Origin: Clostridium ihumii AP5
Lineage (GTDB): Bacteria; Bacillota; Clostridia; Clostridiales; Clostridiaceae
Assembly (NCBI RefSeq): GCF_000612845.1
Contig: NZ_CCAT010000046.1
Location: 1-64,000 of the forward strand
Reading direction: 5' to 3'
Length of the DNA: 64,000 bases
The notes beneath the pieces were generated by a model. The model saw only the letters and a program-made list of their open reading frames with translations, did no database searches and was not told the DNA's origin. Every line of letters starts with the position of its first letter. Position 1 is the stretch's first letter. Both the position numbers and the translations under genes were made by a program. This document shows positions 1-8,130 of the stretch, piece after piece.

Positions 1-263
1 ACCAAGTAAGAGTTAAAAGTGAAAAGTTATAGTTGATATTACTCACTTCGCTTTTAATATCTAAAAATAGAAATGCTTAAAAACTACGTTTTTATATTGT
101 TTTCAACTAATTTGCTCTGCAAATCTAATAAAAAATCATTCTTTAAAATTGGAAGTCCAATTTTCACATTAACTTTCAATTTTCAATTTTCCATTTCCAA
201 TTAAATTAATTAGAATTCTCAACTAAAACATGAATAACTTAAAGTTTAGACTTGTTTCCTTAT
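1..263 (-). repeat. MITE-like repeat, copy A (cut by window start)
   Basis: This is the same element as those at 38710-39081 and 56094-56490, in reverse orientation. Shared blocks include the AATTTGCTCTGCAAAT palindrome, the ATTGGAAGTCCAATTTT palindrome, the phrase TTGATATTACTCACTTCG and the end motif AACTTAAAGTTT..CTTGTTTCC near 240-262. The left terminal repeat (TATAGGGTTCCAAG) lies outside the window. It has no coding capacity. Bases 264-344 hold nothing else I can support. Confidence 0.75.
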
Positions 264-344
264 ACTAATGGTGATGCTTCTAATCCTATAGCTATTTAAT
301 TTTGCCACAATTTCATCATAATTATAAATTTAGATTTTTCTTTC

Positions 345-1523
345 CTATATAACTTGGAATATAAGAAACTTTAAGTAGTATGACTCTTCATCATCAGTCC
401 ACAAAATTGGGTGGTCTGGTGCTTGAGTTTTAAATTCAACCTGTCTTAAAAGTCTTCCTGCATCTTTAGCTGCTTCATATATAGCTTCTTTAAAAGATTT
501 TTCATCCATAAAGTGTGAACATGATGCAGTTACTAAATATCCGCCTTGTTTAACAAGTTTTATTCCTCTAAAGTTTATTTTCTTGTATCCTTTTTTAGCA
601 TTTTTTATAGTTTCTCTAGCTTTTGTAAATGCTGGTGGATCTAGTATTACAACATCAAACTCTCTATTTTCATAATTAAATTCCTTTAAAATTTCAAATG
701 CATCATGACATTCAAATTTTACTGTATCCTCTAGATTATTAAGCTCTGCATTTTTTCTACAGAAATCAACTGCGTGCTGTGAAATGTCTATTCCTAAAAC
801 ACTTTTTGCTCCTGCAATTCCTGCATTTAATGCAAATGAACCTGTATGTGTGAATACATCTAAAACTTCTGCATCCTTACATATTTTATGTATTGCTTTT
901 CTATTCTCTTTTTGGTCTAAGAAGAATCCTGTCTTTTGACCATTTTCTATGTCTACATTATATTTAACACCATTTTCTTCTATTGTTATCATAGTATCAA
1001 ATGGCTCTGTTAAAAATCCCTTTGTAAGTTCCATGCCTTCTTTTAATCTTACGTTTGCGTCACTTCTTTCATAAACACCTCTAGCACCATACTCTTCTTT
1101 AAGTATGTCTACAATGATTCCTTTGTACTTATCAATTCCTAGTGCTAATGATTGAATAACATATATATCTTCAAATTTATCTATTACCATTCCTGGTAGA
1201 AAGTCTGCCTCTCCAAATACAAATCTACAAGAAGATGTATCTATAACTTTCTTTCTATATTCCCAAGCTGCTTTTAATTTTCTTCTAAAAAGCTCTTTAT
1301 CTATCTCTTCATTTATATCTCTAGTCATAATTCTTATAGTAATTAAAGATATATCATTTATATATCCTTTTCCTATAAATTTTTCATCTGATGTATAAAC
1401 TTCAACTATATCACCATTAGTGTATTCTCCATCATATCCAGCTATTTCATTTGAATAAACCCATGGGTGTCCACTAAGTGTTCTCTTACCTCTACCCTTA
1501 TCTAAATAAAATTTACAAGCCAT
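345..1523 (-). CDS. rlmI: RlmI-like class I rRNA (cytosine-C5) methyltransferase
   Basis: The 392-residue protein methylates a cytosine of 23S rRNA using S-adenosylmethionine, by analogy with E. coli RlmI. An N-terminal PUA-like domain (about residues 2-75, opening with KGRGKRTLSGHPWVYSNEI) precedes a middle domain with FFLDQKENR and a Rossmann methyltransferase core. The core carries the SAM motif VLDVFTHTGSFALNAG and the catalytic-face motif ILDPPAFTK. Full family length. ATG with GGAGGG seven bases upstream. It stands alone between a MITE copy and the ABC-F gene, which is read in the opposite direction. The family is secure; the exact target base is inferred. Confidence 0.85.
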   Translation of the reverse strand: MACKFYLDKGRGKRTLSGHPWVYSNEIAGYDGEYTNGDIVEVYTSDEKFIGKGYINDISLITIRIMTRDINEEIDKELFRRKLKAAWEYRKKVIDTSSCRFVFGEADFLPGMVIDKFEDIYVIQSLALGIDKYKGIIVDILKEEYGARGVYERSDANVRLKEGMELTKGFLTEPFDTMITIEENGVKYNVDIENGQKTGFFLDQKENRKAIHKICKDAEVLDVFTHTGSFALNAGIAGAKSVLGIDISQHAVDFCRKNAELNNLEDTVKFECHDAFEILKEFNYENREFDVVILDPPAFTKARETIKNAKKGYKKINFRGIKLVKQGGYLVTASCSHFMDEKSFKEAIYEAAKDAGRLLRQVEFKTQAPDHPILWTDDEESYYLKFLIFQVI

Positions 1524-1748
1524 TCTAAACCCTCCTAAATGTTAAACTTCTTAATATTTATATTAAACTCTTCTAACTCAGTTTTACTTTAATTTAATAC
1601 GCTTTTGTAGTATATCACACAATGATATTTTTAGAAATGCATACAACCCTTAAACTGTATTATTTATAACTTTGCCACAAAATTCTTTTGACATACACAC
1701 TCACTATAATTTAAACTATAAGCTGAATATTTTTTTAAAACAAATACA

Positions 1749-2099
1749 TATAGGGTTCCAAACCAATATTTTAATTTATATACTTAATTAGCAAGAATGA
1801 AAATGAATTATCAGCTTTTTAATATTTAAAGTAATAGTACTATTTCCTGTTTAAAATATGGTTAGTAGAAATATTATAATGGGGAATTTATTATCCAAAA
1901 TGAACTTTTTATGGATAAGTATTGCATTAACTTTATTTGAATTGCAAATAAAACATTGCAGCGGGGATTTCAATCCTCAGAGATATTCACCATCATTATT
2001 AACCACTAATTAGTTTAAAATATGAAAGCAATAATAAATTATAATTATGAAATTATTATTTTATAAATATTTAATTTGAAATTTAATTTGAACCCTATA
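1749..2099 (+). repeat. Divergent MITE-like repeat, copy B, ending at the ABC-F promoter
   Basis: It begins TATAGGGTTCCAAA and ends TTTGAACCCTATA, an inverted terminal repeat matching the other MITE copies. The interior is diverged and seems to be in the opposite orientation to copy A. The element ends 26 bases before the ABC-F start codon, just upstream of its ribosome site, so the promoter of that gene probably lies in or was displaced by the element. The rest of 1524-2125 shows only AT-rich sequence. Confidence 0.6.
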
Positions 2100-2125
2100 G
2101 AATTATATATATACGGAGGAATTTT

Positions 2126-3682
2126 ATGAGTATACTTACGGTTAAAAACATGAATCACGGATTTGGTGATAGAGCTATATTTGAAGATGTTTCGTTCAGA
2201 CTTTTAAAAGGTGAACACGTTGGTCTTATAGGCGCTAACGGTGAAGGAAAATCTACTTTCATGAATATAATTACAGGTAAGTTAATGCCTGATGAGGGAA
2301 AAATTGAATGGTCTAGTAGAGTAAGAGTTGGTTATATGGATCAGCATGCCCAACTTCAAAAAGGACAAAGTATAAGAGATGTATTAAGAGGTGCATTTAA
2401 ATACTTATTTGATTTAGAAGCTGAAATGCTTCAAATAACTGATAAAATGGCTGATGCTACACCTGAAGAACTTGAAAAGCTTCTTGAGGATATGGGTACA
2501 ATTCAAGATTTATTAGATAATAACGGATTTTATGTTATAGATGCAAAAGTTGAAGAAGTTGCAAAAGGTCTTGGACTTTTAGATGTTGGATTAGACAAGG
2601 ATGTTGCTGATTTAAGTGGTGGACAAAGAACTAAAGTTCTACTTGCTAAATTACTTCTTGAAAATCCAGACATACTACTTCTTGATGAGCCTACTAACTA
2701 CTTAGATGAAGTACATATAGAATGGTTAAAGCGTTATCTTCAAAACTATGAAAACGCATTTATATTAATATCTCACGATATTCCATTCTTAAACTCAGTT
2801 ATCAACCTTATATATCATGTTGATAATAGAAAGTTAAATAGATATGTTGGAAGTTATGATGATTTCCAAAGAATATATGAAGCTAGAAAAAAACAACTTG
2901 AGCAAGCTTATGAAAGACAACAAGCTGAAATTGCAAAACTTGAAGATTTCGTTGCTAGAAACAAAGCCAACGTTGCTACAACTGGTATGGCTAAAGCTAG
3001 ACAAAAGAAATTAGATAAAATAGAAAGAATAGAACTTGCAGAAGAAAAACCAAAACCAACATTCAACTTTAAAGAAGCTAGAGCTGCTGGAAAAATGATA
3101 TTTGAAACTAAAGATTTAGTAATTGGATATGATTCTCCACTTTCTAAACCATTAAACTTATATCTTGAAAGAGGTAAAAAAGTTGCTCTTGTAGGGGCTA
3201 ACGGTCTTGGAAAAACAACTCTATTAAAAAGCTTAATGGGTGAAATAAGAGCTTTAAGTGGTAATGTAGAACTTGGTGACTACCAACACATAGGTTACTT
3301 CGAGCAAGAAATAAAAGATGCAAACCACAACACTTGTATAGAAGAATTTTGGAAAGACTTCCCTAGCCACACTCAATATGAAGTGCGTGCTGCTCTTGCA
3401 AAATGTGGTCTTACAACAAAACACATTGAAAGTAAAGTAATGGTTCTATCTGGAGGAGAAGCTGCTAAAGTTAGACTTTGTAAAATACTAAACAGAGAAA
3501 CTAACATCCTAATCCTTGACGAGCCTACAAACCACCTAGATGTAGACGCAAAAGATGAACTAAAAAGAGCACTAAAAGCATACAAAGGAACAATCCTAAT
3601 GGTATGCCACGAACCTGAATTCTATGAAGACATAGTAACAGACATCTGGAACTGTGAAGAATGGACAACTAAAATAGTTTAA
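2126..3682 (+). CDS. ABC-F family ATPase (YbiT/YkpA type)
   Basis: A 518-residue soluble protein with two ABC ATPase domains and no membrane segments, the hallmark of ABC-F translation factors that act at the ribosomal E site. Domain 1 has Walker A GANGEGKST (near 37), signature LSGGQ (near 164) and LLLDEPTNYLD. A charged interdomain linker (about 250-310) is followed by domain 2 with Walker A GANGLGKTT (near 356), LSGGE and LILDEPTNHLD. ATG follows CGGAGG. A strong terminator follows. Pieces of this gene's 3' end recur at about 7381-7442 and 7704-7740, suggesting use as an insertion point. Role in antibiotic protection versus general translation cannot be told from sequence. Confidence 0.85.
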   Translation: MSILTVKNMNHGFGDRAIFEDVSFRLLKGEHVGLIGANGEGKSTFMNIITGKLMPDEGKIEWSSRVRVGYMDQHAQLQKGQSIRDVLRGAFKYLFDLEAEMLQITDKMADATPEELEKLLEDMGTIQDLLDNNGFYVIDAKVEEVAKGLGLLDVGLDKDVADLSGGQRTKVLLAKLLLENPDILLLDEPTNYLDEVHIEWLKRYLQNYENAFILISHDIPFLNSVINLIYHVDNRKLNRYVGSYDDFQRIYEARKKQLEQAYERQQAEIAKLEDFVARNKANVATTGMAKARQKKLDKIERIELAEEKPKPTFNFKEARAAGKMIFETKDLVIGYDSPLSKPLNLYLERGKKVALVGANGLGKTTLLKSLMGEIRALSGNVELGDYQHIGYFEQEIKDANHNTCIEEFWKDFPSHTQYEVRAALAKCGLTTKHIESKVMVLSGGEAAKVRLCKILNRETNILILDEPTNHLDVDAKDELKRALKAYKGTILMVCHEPEFYEDIVTDIWNCEEWTTKIV

Positions 3683-3712
3683 CGAAGTATAAAAATTTTA
3701 TAGTTAATACAA

Positions 3713-3742
3713 TAAAAAGCCACTATTCTAGTGGCTTTTTAA
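3713..3742. terminator. Bidirectional terminator between ABC-F and the 3728 gene
   Basis: AAAAAGCCAC - loop TATTCTA - GTGGCTTTTT forms a ten-pair stem with an A-run and a T-run, so it can end transcription from both convergent genes. It overlaps the last codons of the gene at 3728-4483. Confidence 0.8.
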
Positions 3743-4483
3743 TATTAAATTAATGAAGTTATTTATCTGAATAAATGAAAATGAATATATAAAACTAGAT
3801 ATAATAATACTAAAACCTAATGCTACTATTAGTTTGCTTATTTTAAAAAATATAACGTTTTTCCAAATATCATATAGACAATTCCAAGCCCAATAGTAAT
3901 CTCCAACATCTGAAAAATGAGTATCTGATATGGAATCAGTATGAGTAATAATATTAGTTTTAAAATAGTTATTATATTTTTTCATTTGTTTAAATATATG
4001 AAATGATGGTAAATCATAAAAGTCTTCTTGTGTAGTAGGAATTGATATGTTTATATTATGACTACCAACATTAAACGTAATATAAGGATTTTCTAAAATA
4101 TTAGAAGTAATCTTTCCGTCTAATAATGTATGAGCATCGTATCTTTTTATGAATGGCCATCTTGTCCATTTTTCTTCTTGTAAAATATCAGAATATAATA
4201 TATCAACATTTGATAATATCCTATTTGATTTATCTGATTGGAAAAGTATAACACTTGAAATAATTGCTGAACCAAAAGTAGCAAATATTGCACCTAATGA
4301 AATTGTATTGGATAAGTTAAGTTTATTTTTTTCTATACATGAATCAAATATAAAATATGTTAGTATAAGCGGTGAAATTACAATGAAAAAATATAGAATA
4401 TTAGTTATCATTTTTTCTTTTAGCAACTCTTTATCAATAACCTCTTTTTCAGTACCTTTTCTTAAAATAAGTTTTCCATCCAA
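3728..4483 (-). CDS. Unknown membrane protein, second gene of a two-gene unit
   Basis: A 251-residue protein I do not recognise. Two hydrophobic segments near the N terminus (about 28-47 and 58-82) and one near the C terminus (about 214-240) frame a hydrophilic region of about 130 residues rich in aromatic residues and histidine (RWPFIKRYD, HIFKQMKKY). It lies 27 bases downstream of the 4511-5539 gene with a GAAAGGAG site before the ATG, so the two are probably one transcript. Position in a block with Fic and restriction genes suggests a defence or toxin role with a membrane effector, but this is inference only. The 3' end overlaps the terminator shared with the ABC-F gene. Confidence 0.55.
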   Translation of the reverse strand: MDGKLILRKGTEKEVIDKELLKEKMITNILYFFIVISPLILTYFIFDSCIEKNKLNLSNTISLGAIFATFGSAIISSVILFQSDKSNRILSNVDILYSDILQEEKWTRWPFIKRYDAHTLLDGKITSNILENPYITFNVGSHNINISIPTTQEDFYDLPSFHIFKQMKKYNNYFKTNIITHTDSISDTHFSDVGDYYWAWNCLYDIWKNVIFFKISKLIVALGFSIIISSFIYSFSFIQINNFINLILKSH

Positions 4484-4510
4484 AATACTATCTCCTTTCA
4501 GTAAGATAAC

Positions 4511-5539
4511 TTAATTATCGTTAGTCATTTTTTGAATTGATACCTTGCTGCTTTTTGTAACTTCTTTTATTTTATTTAAAACTTTTTTAGCAAGGTTATT
4601 TATATTTGAATTGCTAGAGTTAAATGTTTTTTCAATTAAATCAGCATCGTTATTAAAAGTAGTATTATCAGCTAAAGTAAAAGTATCATTTTCAGATAAT
4701 ATTAAATAATTAAATATATTCTTCATAATACCTGTTGCATTAACAGTAATTTTAATTGGACTATTCCTGGTAATACTAATTAATCCAAGGTTATCATTGC
4801 AGTTTTTTCCTTTTTCAAACATTTGGTCAGAATTAATAATTTTAATAGTATTAGTTGTTTTTTCATAGATACCGATTATAGGTCTAGAAAAATTATAAAA
4901 ATTATTCATAAATGTTTTGTTAGTAGTAACTGTAGATGTATGGATATATTTTCTATATCTATTATCTATGTTACTATGCTTTTGAGAGAGTTTTTGCATA
5001 GTTTTAGTGTAAAATTCTTCATTAGGATATTGTTGAATTTTATAATATTTTTCAATTTTGTCTTTATAATCGTCAAACATATTTTCTAATACTTGGTTCA
5101 TAGTATTTTGCGAAAGCATTTTTAGGTATTTAATTAGGTCTCGAGACACAAATTTTTTACGTTTTATATTATGGTTTTTAAAATTATCTAACATATAATT
5201 TAGGGATTTATATTCATCTAATAAATGTTGAATGTTAGCCAAATCTTCATTATATTCAAAAGGTATTATTTTTCCCATATAGGTTATGTTTTGTAAATCA
5301 TCTAGATTATTAAGACTTAGCTGATTTCCAGTATTAAAGTATCGACTATAGCTACTACTAATCTTAAATGAGGCACTGAATATAAATATTGAATTCTCTT
5401 CTCCATTATTATTTAAGTATTCAGAAATATATTTCAGAATATTTACTTTGTTATTTCCAGTATTAAGAGTATCAAATGTATGTGTTGCTTCCCAATTAGA
5501 CATATTATAGTTTTTTAAACTTTCAATCTTTACTTCCAT
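4511..5539 (-). CDS. Unknown soluble protein, first gene of a two-gene unit
   Basis: A 342-residue, lysine- and asparagine-rich protein with no signal peptide or membrane segment. I do not recognise the family. An N-terminal beta-rich part (to about 85) includes SIFIFSASFKISSSYSRYF. A central helical part (about 100-200) with possible coiled coil follows, then a beta-rich C-terminal domain with PIIGIYEKTTNTIKIINS. ATG at 5539 follows GAAAGGAT. The membrane-protein gene at 3728 follows after 27 bases. Soluble-sensor plus membrane-partner organisation is common among abortive-infection systems, which is the reason to look again, not proof. Confidence 0.5.
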   Translation of the reverse strand: MEVKIESLKNYNMSNWEATHTFDTLNTGNNKVNILKYISEYLNNNGEENSIFIFSASFKISSSYSRYFNTGNQLSLNNLDDLQNITYMGKIIPFEYNEDLANIQHLLDEYKSLNYMLDNFKNHNIKRKKFVSRDLIKYLKMLSQNTMNQVLENMFDDYKDKIEKYYKIQQYPNEEFYTKTMQKLSQKHSNIDNRYRKYIHTSTVTTNKTFMNNFYNFSRPIIGIYEKTTNTIKIINSDQMFEKGKNCNDNLGLISITRNSPIKITVNATGIMKNIFNYLILSENDTFTLADNTTFNNDADLIEKTFNSSNSNINNLAKKVLNKIKEVTKSSKVSIQKMTNDN

Positions 5540-5654
5540 TTTTGTTCAATCCTTTCAAATTTATACTATAATATTACAATATATTACGTGGATTTACAAT
5601 TAATATAAATAGTGAAGTGTGGTATTAAAATGAACAAATAATTTAAATTAATAT

Positions 5655-6360
5655 ATAATATACATATAAGAAAGTGTTTTAGTTGATAGACAAGCCTATA
5701 ATAATTATTGGATTAAAAATTCTGTAGTTAGTGAAGATTTGAAATCATTAGCAAAAATATATTCACAAAGAGAATTGTCTATAAATGATTATAATTATTT
5801 AAGGGATATTATATTGTCAAAATGAGAAACTCCATATAAGATGTTAATTGAAGGGGAAGAAAATCCTCTTCTTTTTTTGTTAATAGGTAACTTATGTTAC
5901 CTAGCTATATAGAAGTATATAAGAAGGTCATCAATGTTACCTATTATTATAGAAATCTTATTTGGAGCGACAGCTACAATAGGCGAATGAGGAACGAATG
6001 AAGCCTAATATATTCAAAGTAATGTGTTTAATATAGGTGTAATAATCCAAGTTATACCATCTTATTACAAATGTTCTTTGCTATGGCAGAAAATGAAGTT
6101 GCTGAAACTTAAAAAAGGAATAAAAGAGGAAATAAAACATCTATATTACAAAATAGAATTAGATATTTCTAGTATTAAATCCATTTTATTTAATAAAAAA
6201 AGCATATTAGAGACATAAATAAAAAAATAAGTAAATTAAAAAATAAACTACAAAGCTCATTAGATATTGAATTAACAAAAGAAGAGTGGTTAGATAGAGT
6301 TGAGAGCATATCTGTAAAGAGTAAGAACTCTTTTATAATTAAGTACAATCTTGATTAATT
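5655..6360 (+). pseudogene. Decayed coding remnants between the unknown pair and the Fic gene
   Basis: No intact gene is visible in 5540-6539. One frame at about 5673-5825 reads as a coherent 50-residue fragment (SVLVDRQAYNNYWIKNS...YLRDIILSK, then stop) without a start codon. A second stretch (about 5936-6217) has MLPIIIEILFGATATIG followed by stops and then a lysine-rich frame at 6024-6218. A third frame near 6240-6358 ends SKNSFIIKYNLD. These look like pieces of one or more lost genes. Alternative: chance open frames in AT-rich DNA. Confidence 0.35.
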
Positions 6361-6392
6361 TTTTTTAATTTCAAGCTTGTCATAAAGATACT

Positions 6393-6460
6393 AAGAATGA
6401 ACAAATAAAATAATTTAATATAAAAATTAGCACTAATCTTTTTTCGATTAGTGCTTTTTC
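6393..6460 (+). repeat. Copy of an insertion-scar repeat: ABC-F tail plus terminator
   Basis: AAGAATGAACAAATAAAATAATTTAATAT followed by a hairpin AGCACTAATC..GATTAGTGCTTTTT matches 7420-7487 almost base for base. The first part resembles the last codons of the ABC-F gene (3656-3682). The hairpin is a good bidirectional terminator. Confidence 0.55.
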
Positions 6461-6473
6461 TTTTATATCTAAT

Positions 6474-6521
6474 ACAAGTTATTGAATTAAATACAAATTA
6501 TTTTTTAATTCAATAACTTGT
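6474..6521 (-). terminator. Long hairpin downstream of the Fic gene
   Basis: ACAAGTTATTGAATT at 6474-6488 pairs perfectly with AATTCAATAACTTGT at 6507-6521, a 15-pair stem about 20 bases past the Fic stop codon. It has only a weak T-tract on the minus strand, so it may be a terminator or an mRNA-stabilising stem. Confidence 0.5.
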
Positions 6522-6539
6522 TCTTTATTAAGTTTTGTA

Positions 6540-7250
6540 TTAATATAAATGACTATTTGTTTCCATGAAATCAGGTAAACTCTCAAGATATTTCGTTAAT
6601 TGAATATATTCATTAGAGGTACATTTACTTAAAGATTTTCTATATAAATCTTCAGTATCCCATGAAATAATTTTAATAGGTAATTTATTCTCAATCATTT
6701 GTTTCAACATTAAAAATCGACCTATCCTTCCATTTCCATCTTGGAATGGATGTATTAGCTCAAATCTAATATGAAATTCTGATATTTCATTTAAAGTTAT
6801 TTTATTTAAGTTATAATACCATTCTAAAAGCTCATCTAATTTAGACTGCACTTCAAAAGGTTGTGAAATCTTAGCATTAGTTCCAATAATCATATTAGGA
6901 ATTGTTTTATAAATTCCTGCATATCCCATACTATGAGAAGTAGTGTTAAACATAAGTCTTGCATGAAGGTCTTTTAAAAATCTATCATCTATTTTCTCAC
7001 CTAATGAATCAATTATTCTATCAAAACAATAACTTGAATTCACTGTTTCTTGAACATCATCTAAAGTATGTTTTCCTTCTACTACATTTTTATCTAGCAA
7101 TAAAGCTAATGCCTCAGTAGTGAACGTACTTCCTTCTATCTTGTTGGAATGATATAAAAAATCATGTTTCAATACTGTATATAATGAATTTTTCAAATTC
7201 TTAGTTTTAATTAATACATCTAAAAACTGATTATAATTTTTATTCTCCAT
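6540..7250 (-). CDS. Fic family protein (AMP-transferase type) with N-terminal inhibitory motif
   Basis: The Fic core motif HPFQDGNGRIGR is at about residues 167-178, intact in the catalytic His, the Asp/Glu-type position and both Arg. Such proteins transfer AMP or another nucleotide moiety to hydroxyl groups of target proteins. SNKIEG at 35-40 fits the inhibitory helix consensus (S/T)xxxE(G/N), so this is probably a self-inhibited (class II-like) Fic of 236 residues, with the flap segment before residue 130. No helix-turn-helix is apparent. ATG at 7250 follows GGAGG. It sits alone in the accessory block. Target and physiological role are unknown. Confidence 0.85.
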   Translation of the reverse strand: MENKNYNQFLDVLIKTKNLKNSLYTVLKHDFLYHSNKIEGSTFTTEALALLLDKNVVEGKHTLDDVQETVNSSYCFDRIIDSLGEKIDDRFLKDLHARLMFNTTSHSMGYAGIYKTIPNMIIGTNAKISQPFEVQSKLDELLEWYYNLNKITLNEISEFHIRFELIHPFQDGNGRIGRFLMLKQMIENKLPIKIISWDTEDLYRKSLSKCTSNEYIQLTKYLESLPDFMETNSHLY

Positions 7251-7380
7251 AATAAACCTCCATGTTACATTGTAACTACTTTAATATTACATATAAATAG
7301 ATTTTACTCTATTAAAAATATAGTGTCAAAGTAGAAAATTTAACTTTTCACCTAATCATAAATCATAATATTTAACCTTG

Positions 7381-7442
7381 AATTCTATAAACACATAGTA
7401 ACATACATCTGGAACTGTGAAGAATAGACAACTAAAATAATT
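7381..7442 (+). pseudogene. Duplicate of the ABC-F gene 3' end
   Basis: AATTCTATAAACACATAGTA... through ACAACTAAAATAATTTAA matches the last 64 bases of the ABC-F gene (3618-3681) with about six mismatches, including the codons for IWNCEE(W)TTK and the stop region. It has no upstream coding part. It is the kind of direct repeat left when DNA inserts at a gene's 3' end or when a tandem copy is mostly deleted. Confidence 0.75.
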
Positions 7443-7455
7443 TAATATAAAATTA

Positions 7456-7487
7456 TCACTAATCTTTTTCTAGATTAGTGCTTTTTT
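7456..7487. terminator. Terminator after the ABC-F tail copy
   Basis: ATCACTAATCT - loop - AGATTAGTG then CTTTTTT. It is nearly identical to the hairpins at 6427-6460 and 17430-17468. Confidence 0.65.
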
Positions 7488-7703
7488 ACATTAGTTTTAT
7501 AAATAATTAGAATACTCCATAATGAAGAAATTTAAACCGTTAATCTGTGAAGACTTTCTAAATCAATTTTCAATGAATAACTTATTTAAATTTTTCATTA
7601 TAAAAAATTATATATTGCCTTTATACTTTTATAATAATTTTAACTTTCCATTTTAATTAATACATTTGATAATATATAATCAATAAAAAAGGGATTGTAT
7701 GGT

Positions 7704-7740
7704 GAAATCTATGAAGACATAGTAATAGACATATTCAACT
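7704..7740 (+). pseudogene. Second, shorter fragment of the ABC-F 3' end
   Basis: GAAATCTATGAAGACATAGTAATAGACAT.. matches ABC-F positions about 3616-3652 (GAATTCTATGAAGACATAGTAACAGACAT). The similarity stops in the next few bases. It lies about 320 bases past the first duplicate. Confidence 0.6.
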
Positions 7741-7868
7741 ATTAGTAATTTATTGTTTTTGATTAACAACAATTTACTTAAATATTAAAATAATCATATA
7801 ATAAAATATGTAAAATTAGTGATAAAAATGTTATTATGTATATAAATGTACATAATAAGGGGGATACT

Positions 7869-8105
7869 ATGGAGAGAATTATTGAAACCAAAAGACCATA
7901 TATGCATTTTAAAGGAAATTTATATTATATTCATGATATAGTTAAGCATACTGAAACTGAGGAAATTATGGTTTCTTATCAGGCTTTATATGAACCATAC
8001 GAAATGTTTGTTAGACCATATGAAATGTTTATTAGTAAAGTTGATAAGGAAAAATATCCTAATTCAAAACAAGAATATCGATTTGAATTATATGGCCGAA
8101 GATAA
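7869..8105 (+). CDS. DUF1653 domain protein
   Basis: A 78-residue protein. RPYMHFKGNLYYIHDIVKHTETEEIMVSYQALY followed by RPYEMF is the typical DUF1653 layout (tyrosine/histidine-rich fold, HSET-like segment, VRPxEMF). The function of the family is unknown. I chose ATG 7869 because it follows AAGGGGG by five bases; the in-frame ATG at 7836 has no ribosome site. The segment EPYEMF/RPYEMF is locally repeated. It starts a small run with the 2TM-GAF gene, 25 bases on. Confidence 0.7.
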   Translation: MERIIETKRPYMHFKGNLYYIHDIVKHTETEEIMVSYQALYEPYEMFVRPYEMFISKVDKEKYPNSKQEYRFELYGRR

Positions 8106-8130
8106 TTGAATAAGAATGGAGATGCAACAT

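Larger units (their letters stand above)
7251..7868. other. Intergenic stretch with ABC-F 3'-end scars
   Basis: This stretch contains the ABC-F-derived direct repeats described separately (7381-7442, 7704-7740) and one terminator (7456-7487). The remainder is AT-rich and I see no gene in it. Confidence 0.6.

Noticed and set aside
4149-4514. Plus-strand open frame of 121 codons
   Set aside because: Antisense shadow of the membrane-protein gene at 3728-4483, with no ribosome site of its own.
6024-6218. Open frame of 64 codons
   Set aside because: No ribosome site, lysine/isoleucine-rich low complexity, and it lies among broken frames; treated as part of a decayed region.
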